The notes under the pieces: model-generated
The model's input: the letters and a program-made list of their open reading frames with translations, nothing else
The model's database searches: none
Told to the model about the DNA's origin: nothing
Assembly: GCF_902506555.1 (NCBI RefSeq)
Contig: NZ_LR732707.1
Coordinates: 1,939,564 to 2,003,563 of the forward strand
Direction of reading: 5' to 3'
DNA length: 64,000 nt
Source of the DNA: Sphingorhabdus sp. 109
GTDB lineage: Bacteria; Pseudomonadota; Alphaproteobacteria; Sphingomonadales; Sphingomonadaceae
Shown here: piece by piece, positions 48,669 to 55,556 of the stretch
Layout: the number at the start of each line of letters is the position of its first letter
How positions within the stretch are numbered: the first letter of the stretch is position 1
Position numbers and translations under genes: made by a program

Positions 48669-49092
48669 TATCAACCAACCAGATCGAGCCAATGCCCCGT
48701 TATATTACGAAGCCTTCAGTGCAAAATGTTCTGACGACGGACAGTCTTGATAGCGCCTAATTCACGCGGTTTCCGCAAGGAACACAGGACCATAAAAGCC
48801 ATGCAAGTCCACTCAGCAGTCGGTGTTTACGTGCAAACCCCTTGGCTAAAGCACCGGACAGCTGTCGCCCCCCTTGGTCGGTCTTGGTCTCGTTGCCACC
48901 CGCAGCCGTATGACAAGCTACCGTTGCGCCAAGGCTTTCAATTCCACCCTCGGGATCGTGCCAAGATTTACACGGTATCGGCCCGAATGCTATCTGCCGG
49001 CACCGGCTGCGATGCGGTTCGCGGGGCTTCTGCGCATGGCTTACGCGCTACGTCTCGGCTTGGCGTCGTCTAAAAGCAGAGAGGCGATCGAC
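48669..49092. other. Decayed region between IS remnant and RiPP-like cluster
   Basis: About 420 bases with no gene I can support. Open stretches exist (for example 48874 onwards) but lack ribosome sites and recognisable domains; they look like debris. The promoter for the cluster should lie near the end of this stretch, before 49093. Confidence 0.4.
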
Positions 49093-49224
49093 ATGATTAG
49101 CGCGCATATTTGGATCGTATCCGGCCACGGGAATTTGCCAGGCAAGGATAACTGGTTCCCGGATAATGCAGGCTTCAGTGACGGGACAAACTTCGACTTT
49201 ACCGGCGCAGAAAAACAAGCATGA
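49093..49224 (+). CDS. 43-residue small ORF, possible second precursor peptide
   Basis: A short frame starts with ATG at 49093 behind an AGAGG ribosome site 9 bases upstream and overlaps the next gene's start by 4 bases (ATGA), which argues for real translation. It has two Trp residues (7 and 21) and ends with SDGTNFDFTGAEKQA. The G-T-(N)-F-D-F piece resembles GGTFDFNS in the 53-residue candidate precursor at 54370. It could be a second substrate of the cluster, a leader ORF, or chance. No named family. Confidence 0.4.
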   Translation: MISAHIWIVSGHGNLPGKDNWFPDNAGFSDGTNFDFTGAEKQA

Positions 49225-49907
49225 CGGCAATTGAAGATCGCATTTTAATCAAAACCATAGGGCGTGAGCAAAACCGCATCGCATTCGTACGCGACGTGTT
49301 TGAAGAGCCTGAGAGGGTGATTGCTCTGGCCTCTGCGGCAAAATATGCGGCGGCGAGCAAAGCCTATCCCGGCGTTCGCGCTCCGGTGGATAAGGACGTC
49401 GCCGTGTTGGTCAAATCAGCGATTTTGGCGGCGGTACGGGCATTGTTGGCGGCCGAGATTTCGGAGCTGGCCGGCGGTCTACATTATTCGATAGTGACCC
49501 AACCCCCGTTCGACAGACGGGGTATAGCGCGGATGCCGCATACCGATGGCTCGACAGGAGCCCTTATGGCTGCAGTGCTATACCTCAATCGTGGCCCGCA
49601 TGGCGGCACCGGCTTTTTTCGTCATCGGGGCACCGGCTTTGAACGGATCACAGATGACCGCAAACCATTCTATGATACGGTTGTGAAGTTAGAACAGGCT
49701 CAGCGCGTTCGTTCAACGTCTATTGCGCCGGATTTGCATCACCCCTGTTATACCAGGATCGCCACTGCGAAGCCTGTCTTCAACAGCATGGTCGTCTATC
49801 CCGGAGCGATCCTGCATAGCGGTGATATCGACAGGACTGCCCCAATTCCGCTTGATGCCCGAAACGGCCGCCTTACCATAAACGCTTTTCTTACGCCCGC
49901 TTTATAA
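49221..49907 (+). CDS. DUF6445 family 2-oxoglutarate/Fe(II)-type oxygenase
   Basis: The 228-residue protein has the facial triad pattern of Fe(II)/2-oxoglutarate dioxygenases: His107-x-Asp109 in RMPHTDGS, His199 in GAILHSGDID and Arg217 in NGRLTINAF for the 2-oxoglutarate carboxylate. Proteins of the DUF6445 group are often encoded next to flavin halogenases and TonB receptors in Caulobacterales and Sphingomonadales, as here. A hydroxylation on the cluster's peptide is inferred. It is the first large gene of the cluster; 91 bases separate it from the halogenase. Confidence 0.75.
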   Translation: MTAIEDRILIKTIGREQNRIAFVRDVFEEPERVIALASAAKYAAASKAYPGVRAPVDKDVAVLVKSAILAAVRALLAAEISELAGGLHYSIVTQPPFDRRGIARMPHTDGSTGALMAAVLYLNRGPHGGTGFFRHRGTGFERITDDRKPFYDTVVKLEQAQRVRSTSIAPDLHHPCYTRIATAKPVFNSMVVYPGAILHSGDIDRTAPIPLDARNGRLTINAFLTPAL

Positions 49908-49998
49908 AGTGATGCCCTGCCGGTGAATAGTGCTTGACGATTGGGTAGTCATAGGGTTGGAGGATGAGCCTAAGCACCGTGAAATTGGGGTCTGAAGC

Positions 49999-51540
49999 AT
50001 GCAATCAAAGGATGGCCGGGTAGATTCTGTATTGGTGGTTGGAGCGGGTACTGCCGGTCTGGTTTCGGCACTGATGATCCGTCAGATGAACCCTGACCTG
50101 CCGATTACTGTCCTCTATTCCGCTCGCATTGGGCATATCATGATCGGCGAAGGAACTTTTGCCACTACCCCGGCCCTGCTTCATGACAGCATGGGGTTAG
50201 ATCGGCGTGCATTTTACGCCGCAGTAAAACCTACCCCTAAGTTCGGAGCGCGATTTCTTTGGGGAAAAAATGGCAATTTTGATTACACGTTTGAAGCACC
50301 GCTAAGCACAGGCGGCAATGAATTTCACAAGTTGCCGCTTGGCTATAGCTTCCCTCCTGATAGCCCGTTTACCGGATATTGCATAAGTTCTGCGTTCATG
50401 GAGGCCGGAAAGATTCCGGATGCGGCGCTGCAGTCAATGGCTTCGGTTGGCCGGCCACCGGCTGCCTATCATATGGAAAATCAGCTGTTCGTCGATTTCC
50501 TCTCGGAAACATGCTCCCAGCGCAATATTTCGCTTGTAGACGCAGAAGTCTCCAACATCGAAACGGGCGAATCGGGCGTAAAACACGTCCTGACCAAAGA
50601 TGGGCGCGCGTTTGCCGCTGATCTGTTCGTTGATTGTTCCGGCTTCTCCGGCGCGCTCATTCATGGTGCCTTGGGCGAACCCTATCTCAGCATGAGAGAT
50701 TCCCTTTTTTGCGACAAGGCTGTCGTCGGCGGATGGACGCGCACGGACGAACCGTTGCGCCCCTATACAACTGCAGAAACGATGAACGCCGGCTGGTGCT
50801 GGCAGATCGAGCACCGCGATGTCGTAAATCGCGGATATGTCTACTGCAGCGCCTTCATAGATGACGAGACCGCCGAGGCCGAATTCAGAAGCAAGAACCC
50901 GAAGGTCGTCGAAACCCGAACGGTCCCTTTTGAAACGCGCAGAATCCGTCGCTCGTGGGTTGGCAACACTGTCGCTATCGGCAATGCCAACGGTTTTGTC
51001 GAGCCGTTGGAAGCCACGAATATCCAGCTTATATGCAACTATGCACTGCGATTGGCGATCGCTCTGAGCGTCAGCCGGAGAATAGTGCCCTCACAGGTTG
51101 AGGCGTTTAATATCTATACTGAAAGAAGCTGGCATTCGGTGCGCGATTTTCTCGCTGGCCATTACAAGTTTAACACGTTGCTGGACACGCCTTTCTGGCA
51201 GCACGCGCGCGACGCAACCCCCTTGCACACGGCGGAGGCGGCCGTTGATTATTACCGCGAGGCCGGCCCCGACCCAACCGGAATGCGGATGATGCTAGCC
51301 GAACATTGCTTGTTCGGTGTGGATGGCTGGCTCGCCATCCTGCTTGGCTGCGGAGTGCCCTATGCCCGGAATCGGGCTCTGCCAGCCGAGGAAGCCGCAA
51401 GAATGGCTTTTGTGCGAAAAGTTAACGCCAATCTGGCAGAACGCGGAAGCGACCCCGCTGTGACACAGATCGAAGCCTGGGCACCGCAGGCTAGACAGCC
51501 GCAGAACGCGGCAATCAATTCTGGCATGGCAAGCTCGTGA
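49999..51540 (+). CDS. Flavin-dependent tryptophan-halogenase family protein
   Basis: The 513-residue FAD protein starts with a Rossmann motif VLVVGAGTAGLVSAL (GxGxxG at 15-20). Lys81 in TPKFGARF stands at the position of the catalytic Lys that forms the chloramine in PrnA-type halogenases. The second signature reads W266-C-W268-Q-I270-E271, so the usual WxWxIP ends in Glu instead of Pro; halogenating activity is therefore likely but not certain, and a monooxygenase role is possible. No flavin reductase is adjacent. The stop overlaps the start of the next gene (TGATG). Trp residues in the candidate peptides are possible substrates. Confidence 0.82.
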   Translation: MQSKDGRVDSVLVVGAGTAGLVSALMIRQMNPDLPITVLYSARIGHIMIGEGTFATTPALLHDSMGLDRRAFYAAVKPTPKFGARFLWGKNGNFDYTFEAPLSTGGNEFHKLPLGYSFPPDSPFTGYCISSAFMEAGKIPDAALQSMASVGRPPAAYHMENQLFVDFLSETCSQRNISLVDAEVSNIETGESGVKHVLTKDGRAFAADLFVDCSGFSGALIHGALGEPYLSMRDSLFCDKAVVGGWTRTDEPLRPYTTAETMNAGWCWQIEHRDVVNRGYVYCSAFIDDETAEAEFRSKNPKVVETRTVPFETRRIRRSWVGNTVAIGNANGFVEPLEATNIQLICNYALRLAIALSVSRRIVPSQVEAFNIYTERSWHSVRDFLAGHYKFNTLLDTPFWQHARDATPLHTAEAAVDYYREAGPDPTGMRMMLAEHCLFGVDGWLAILLGCGVPYARNRALPAEEAARMAFVRKVNANLAERGSDPAVTQIEAWAPQARQPQNAAINSGMASS

Positions 51541-52187
51541 TGAAAGCCCCCTCCACCAGCCCGGTAACACGGCTCATACTTGAACGGTCCGATCCGGGCA
51601 CGCTTGGCGTGTTGCCGCGGGTGACAAAACCGGAGATGGTTCGGCATCTTGCGCCGGTCGATATCAATTTGCTGCAGGCCAAGGTAAGCCGCCTGTCAGA
51701 GATGGCTTGGGCCAAAGAGGATGAAGGAAAGCCCAACAGGTTTCCCTGTTTCCATCACACCCAGCATATCCTGTTTCGATTCATCCCGGACAACCGGAAT
51801 GCAGCAAATTTCGTTTCCTATCCCAGCTGGCCGCTTTGGGCGCCCCTGCTGCTTCCTGTGATGCAGTCGGCAATTGTTCCGTATAATTTTACCCGGCCGG
51901 TTTTTCCAAAGGTCATGCTGGCCCGGCTACTTGCCAAGCGGCATATTGATCTGCACCGGGACGGCGCGGGGGCCAATCTTCATACCCATAAAATCCACGT
52001 GCCACTACAGACAAACGACGCCGTTCGATTCCAGTTCGCCAATGCGCAATTCCAGCTTCATGTCGGCGAAGCTTATGAAGTCAATAATATAACCCGGCAC
52101 GGCGGATACAATGACGGGGACGACCACCGCGTCCATCTGATTTTCGAAGTCTTCGATGCCGCTGCAGCCACAAAGATGAATTCCTGA
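51540..52187 (+). CDS. Aspartyl/asparaginyl beta-hydroxylase-like oxygenase
   Basis: The 215-residue Fe(II)/2-oxoglutarate oxygenase is related to the aspartyl/asparaginyl beta-hydroxylase domain. RHIDLHRDGAGANLHTHKIHV contains the first metal His and NITRHGGYNDGDDHRVHLIFEV the second His followed by the R-x-H-L-I-F 2-oxoglutarate site. Homologues hydroxylate Asp or Asn in proteins and peptides. The 53-residue candidate precursor has three Asp and one Asn in its C-terminal half. It starts inside the halogenase stop codon and ends 1 base before the HPr-kinase-like gene, so it is tightly coupled. Confidence 0.75.
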   Translation: MKAPSTSPVTRLILERSDPGTLGVLPRVTKPEMVRHLAPVDINLLQAKVSRLSEMAWAKEDEGKPNRFPCFHHTQHILFRFIPDNRNAANFVSYPSWPLWAPLLLPVMQSAIVPYNFTRPVFPKVMLARLLAKRHIDLHRDGAGANLHTHKIHVPLQTNDAVRFQFANAQFQLHVGEAYEVNNITRHGGYNDGDDHRVHLIFEVFDAAAATKMNS

Positions 52188-52188
52188 A

Positions 52189-53094
52189 GTGCCCCTCTAT
52201 TATCGCGCTTATGGACTGATTTTCGCGTCGGAAATTGCCTTGCCGTTCGAGCCGGTTGACGAGGCAGCAGTGGATGTGACTGTCGTGCGTGGCGAAATAC
52301 CGCAGGATCTGGGCGAAGGCACACGTGGTCGCGGGCTGTGGTGGGCAAAGCCGGGTTGCTTCCTGATCCACCATGGTGACGGCAGCGGCGTGTTGGTTCG
52401 GGATGGACGGGAAATGATTGTCGGCGGCACCGAACCCGATATGGTCAGATTGCTGCTGACCGGATCTGCCTTGACCGCCCTCTTGCAACAACGCAATATC
52501 GTCCCACTTCACGCCAGTGCCGTGTTGATTGACGGCAATGCAGTAGGTTTTTTTGGTAATTCCGGTGCCGGTAAGTCGACAACCGCTGCTGTGCTGGCCG
52601 AACGCGGTTTTCCCTTGGTTGCCGATGATGTTCTGGGATTGCAAATCGAGCAGGGCGACACCGTGTTGGCGGTGCCCGCGTTCCCCAAGATCGGGCTATG
52701 GCGCAGCGCAACCACTGCCCTGGACCTGACGGTAACCCCTGACGACCAGCGGATGAACGGCGTTGAAAAATATCTAGTTACGCCAAAGCAATTTCACTCC
52801 TCACCCGTGCAATTGTCGCATCTTTTCAAGATAGAGCCGCACATCGAAGGCGATTTCGAGCTGACGGCGCTTGACCTGTCAGAGCTTCATCAACTGCTGA
52901 ATGCGAACATTCATCGCAAGCGGGCTGCTTTGGCGCAAGGCGCACTGCCCGGATTTTTTCTGTCCCTGGCCGCGACCGCCCGGCAAGTGCAGTCCTATCG
53001 CCTGATCCGTCCTCGCGAAGGCGCGCGCTTTACGGAACTGGCAGACGCTATCGTCAACCGGGTTCGGTCGGATCTCGCGAATATGCAATCGTGA
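52189..53094 (+). CDS. HPr kinase/phosphorylase-like protein
   Basis: The 301-residue P-loop kinase has Walker A GNSGAGKST at 123-131, preceded by PLHASAVLID (His108) and followed by PLVADDVLG (Asp146-Asp147), the HprK pattern. It is not the metabolic HprK: it begins with a divergent N-terminal domain and sits in a peptide-modification operon. In paeninodin-type lasso clusters such a kinase phosphorylates the C-terminal Ser of the precursor; the candidate precursor here also ends in Ser-Ser. Start codon is GTG at 52189. The stop overlaps the sulfotransferase start (GTGA). Confidence 0.8.
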   Translation: MPLYYRAYGLIFASEIALPFEPVDEAAVDVTVVRGEIPQDLGEGTRGRGLWWAKPGCFLIHHGDGSGVLVRDGREMIVGGTEPDMVRLLLTGSALTALLQQRNIVPLHASAVLIDGNAVGFFGNSGAGKSTTAAVLAERGFPLVADDVLGLQIEQGDTVLAVPAFPKIGLWRSATTALDLTVTPDDQRMNGVEKYLVTPKQFHSSPVQLSHLFKIEPHIEGDFELTALDLSELHQLLNANIHRKRAALAQGALPGFFLSLAATARQVQSYRLIRPREGARFTELADAIVNRVRSDLANMQS

Positions 53095-53954
53095 CCAATC
53101 GGTTGGTCTGGCTGGCCTCCTATCCCAAGTCAGGCAATACCTGGGTGCGTGCGATCCTGTCCGCGTTGTCCGTCGATTCGGCAGATATGTTCGATATCAA
53201 CGCAATGGTGGGCCGAGGCGGTCCGGTCAGTCCGAATGAGTTTGAAGATATCATGGGCGTGTGCTGGAGCGAGCTAAGCATTCGCGAACGGCAGGATCTT
53301 TTGCCCGAGTTTACGGCCGAACTGGCACGCGGCGTTCGAGGGATAGAGTATCACAAGACCCATATGAAGTTTAAGTGGAGTCCTTCTGGGAGACCTGTGT
53401 TTGATGGTCGGGAGGGGGCGGTCGCGGTCTATATTGCCCGCGATCCGCGGCAGGTCGTCATTTCCCACGCACATTTCTTTGGCACGGGAATCGCAGAATC
53501 CGCGGAGATCATGAACGATCCAAACAGGCGGACCTCTCTAGGCGACCCAGAAATACATGAAAGTGTAGGCCGCTGGACCGACCATGTGACCGGCTGGATA
53601 GGCCAAAACCATATTCCGGTCCATGTGGTGCAATATGAAGCGCTCAAGGCCGATCCATACCGTGCGGTCAGGAAAATTCTGGATTTTGTCGGTATTGATT
53701 TTTGTGCCGACACCATCGAAAGCGCCATTGCGGCCACGCGATTTGACCGATTGCAGAATCTGGAGCGCAAGGAAGGGTTCAACCAGCGTTCCACCGCGAC
53801 AGATCGATTTTTCCGAAACGGGACAAGCGATGAATGGCGGGAGGTGCTAACCACCGAACAACAGCGTCAGATCGAGCGCGATCAGGAGGCAGGAATGCGG
53901 CTGCTGGGCTACTTGACGGACGATCCACTGGCAATTAGGAAACTTCAAAAATGA
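53091..53954 (+). CDS. Sulfotransferase
   Basis: The 287-residue PAPS-dependent sulfotransferase has the 5'-phosphosulfate loop at its very start (LVWLASYPKSGNTWVRAIL), a 3'-phosphate motif VAVYIARDPRQVVISHAHFF and the family's C-terminal RSTATDRFFRNGTSDEWREV. It transfers sulfate to a hydroxyl group. Within this operon Tyr, Ser, or hydroxylated side chains of the peptide are plausible acceptors. Start is GTG overlapping the kinase stop by 4 bases; the stop overlaps the PqqD-like gene by 4 bases. Confidence 0.85.
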   Translation: MTNRLVWLASYPKSGNTWVRAILSALSVDSADMFDINAMVGRGGPVSPNEFEDIMGVCWSELSIRERQDLLPEFTAELARGVRGIEYHKTHMKFKWSPSGRPVFDGREGAVAVYIARDPRQVVISHAHFFGTGIAESAEIMNDPNRRTSLGDPEIHESVGRWTDHVTGWIGQNHIPVHVVQYEALKADPYRAVRKILDFVGIDFCADTIESAIAATRFDRLQNLERKEGFNQRSTATDRFFRNGTSDEWREVLTTEQQRQIERDQEAGMRLLGYLTDDPLAIRKLQK

Positions 53955-54265
53955 CTTTGATCGAGAGTAGCGTTATGGACCTCGCAACCACCATTTGCCG
54001 GAACCCTGAAATAATGTTCACCGAACTGGGTGACAAGACAATGACTATGAACATTGAAACCGGGAATTATCACGAACTCAATTCCATCGGTTCAGCGATA
54101 TGGCGTGAAATTGAACAGCCGGTTCAGATCGACTTGCTTCGGGACAGGCTTTGTAACCGCTACGATGTATCACCCGAGCAATGTCTGAGCGAGATGTCGG
54201 ATTTTCTGACGGAACTGTCTGCGTTGCAGATGGTCGTGGTCGGAAAAGAACCGACTGGAAATTAA
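53951..54265 (+). CDS. PqqD-like RiPP recognition element (lasso B1-like)
   Basis: The 104-residue protein has a winged-helix PqqD fold: MTMNIETGNYHELNSIGSAIW is the conserved beta-strand/helix block, followed by a helical part with DRLCNRYDVSPEQC and FLTELSALQMVVV. Stand-alone PqqD-like proteins bind precursor leaders and hand them to modifying enzymes. It is the last gene of the tightly coupled run from the halogenase and stands 104 bases before the candidate precursor gene, as expected for a B1 protein. Confidence 0.85.
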   Translation: MTLIESSVMDLATTICRNPEIMFTELGDKTMTMNIETGNYHELNSIGSAIWREIEQPVQIDLLRDRLCNRYDVSPEQCLSEMSDFLTELSALQMVVVGKEPTGN

Positions 54266-54369
54266 TGCGCGATCATGCGTAAATCTGTTGATTCAAACGA
54301 GAAACTTCTGCATGAAAAACAAAATGCTGCTCGCGTAATCATGGATAACGGTAATTGAAGGAATCGATA

Positions 54370-54531
54370 ATGGCTGAAAAAGTGGTAAAAGAAACTGGGT
54401 CCGAGCAAGATTCTTGTGAACGTCTGGCTTGGGATCGGCCGACCGTCCTTACGTTCGACGTGATACGGGCAACAGAAGGTGGCACTTTTGATTTCAACAG
54501 TCCAGGTGATGACGCTTGGTATAGCAGCTGA
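54370..54531 (+). CDS. Candidate RiPP (lasso-like) precursor peptide, 53 residues
   Basis: A short gene with an AAGGA ribosome site 7 bases before ATG. The leader half contains W21-x-x-P24-x-V26 (LAWDRPTVLTFDV), matching the YxxPxL recognition motif that PqqD-type B1 proteins bind in lasso leaders, and Thr35 two residues before Gly37 (RATE-GG), the usual pre-cleavage Thr. The C-terminal part is GGTFDFNSPGDDAWYSS. It ends in Ser like the phosphorylated paeninodin and has one Trp for the halogenase. If the core starts at Gly37, positions 7-9 are Asn-Ser-Pro, so a standard Asp/Glu macrolactam ring cannot form; starting at Thr39 would place Asp47 at position 9. Confidence 0.7.
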   Translation: MAEKVVKETGSEQDSCERLAWDRPTVLTFDVIRATEGGTFDFNSPGDDAWYSS

Positions 54532-54625
54532 ATCTGTTTTCCATATTCTGACTGGTTCTGCCGTCCATAGGCTGAATATTCGTGCCGACTAATGTTTCAT
54601 TTTTGACCCATATTGTAGGTAAAAA

Positions 54626-55465
54626 CTAGAACAGCCCGCGCCAAGCATAACCCAGCGCCTCGATCTCATCAGCAAAATCAGCAAATCCGGCACGCAGGTC
54701 GTCGATTGCATGGGGTTGCAATCTTGAAAAAGCGTCACCATTCATATTCCGCGCTGTCTCGAAATAGCGATTTTTTACCGGAATCGGTTGATCCAGAGCA
54801 TAATCGTCGATCATTGGCATGAATTGCCGAATGCGAGCCGCCGTGCCGACGGGATCATCGGTCATGCTTTCATATGTCAGCCAAATAGAGTTTACTTGGC
54901 GATTAGCCCTGTTCCGCAACTGCCAGCGGAAGCAGTGACCGATATGTCTGGCGACCAATTGATATTTGTTGTCGCCCGCTGCCAGCCGCTGTTCAATCGG
55001 CCTGCGCAATATACCTTCGGCAACCGCATAAGGATCTCGCGTCAAAAGGATGAACCGAGCATCGTCGAACTGCTGGTCCAGAACATCCATATTAAGCAGA
55101 AAAGGCGGTGACGAGGTAACGAATACAGAGGCGTCGACCCCATATGATCGAGCCAGAAAATACCATGCCTTCCTCGTCCGCTGCCAGTCATAGACAGACG
55201 GATCACAATAGCGTGCACGACTGTCAGCAGAGGCGTTCCAGGTCAAGGAATCGTGGGAATCACGCGTGAATGGCCCGACATAGCCTGGGACATGTTGACC
55301 CTCGCGCGGCAGCCACCAGACTTTGTCACTGAATTCGAACGAGCGTCGCAGAAAGGTTGATCCGGAATTGTTCGGGCTGATGACGAACAAATGTGTCCGG
55401 ATCGTTTGCGCCGGATCATGCTGTGCACCGAATTTGAGCAAGCTTGCCATGCGCGCGCTTTGCAT
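54626..55465 (-). CDS. Second sulfotransferase-family protein, divergent
   Basis: The protein is about 279 residues with a P-loop-like HLFVISPNNSGSTFLRRSF near the start (5'-phosphosulfate binding) and DARFILLTRDPYAVAEGIL as the 3'-phosphate motif. The frame is open to 55678, but the upstream part overlaps the cyclase gene on the other strand; I place the start at ATG 55465, although no strong ribosome site marks it. It is transcribed against the rest of the cluster, leaving about 90 bases as a divergent promoter region with the cyclase gene. A second sulfation or a variant acceptor is possible. Confidence 0.7.
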   Translation of the reverse strand: MQSARMASLLKFGAQHDPAQTIRTHLFVISPNNSGSTFLRRSFEFSDKVWWLPREGQHVPGYVGPFTRDSHDSLTWNASADSRARYCDPSVYDWQRTRKAWYFLARSYGVDASVFVTSSPPFLLNMDVLDQQFDDARFILLTRDPYAVAEGILRRPIEQRLAAGDNKYQLVARHIGHCFRWQLRNRANRQVNSIWLTYESMTDDPVGTAARIRQFMPMIDDYALDQPIPVKNRYFETARNMNGDAFSRLQPHAIDDLRAGFADFADEIEALGYAWRGLF

Positions 55466-55556
55466 GATAACGCCGCCGGAATAAAGCGTTGATATCATAT
55501 GCACATACGGCACGCCGACAATGCACGCCGCTGCCTGATCTTGGGAATGGACCGAC

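Noticed and set aside
48874..49224. 116-codon open frame upstream of the DUF6445 gene as a full gene
   Set aside because: The upstream part has no ribosome site and no recognisable domain and lies in IS/ParB debris; only the last 43 codons have a good start.
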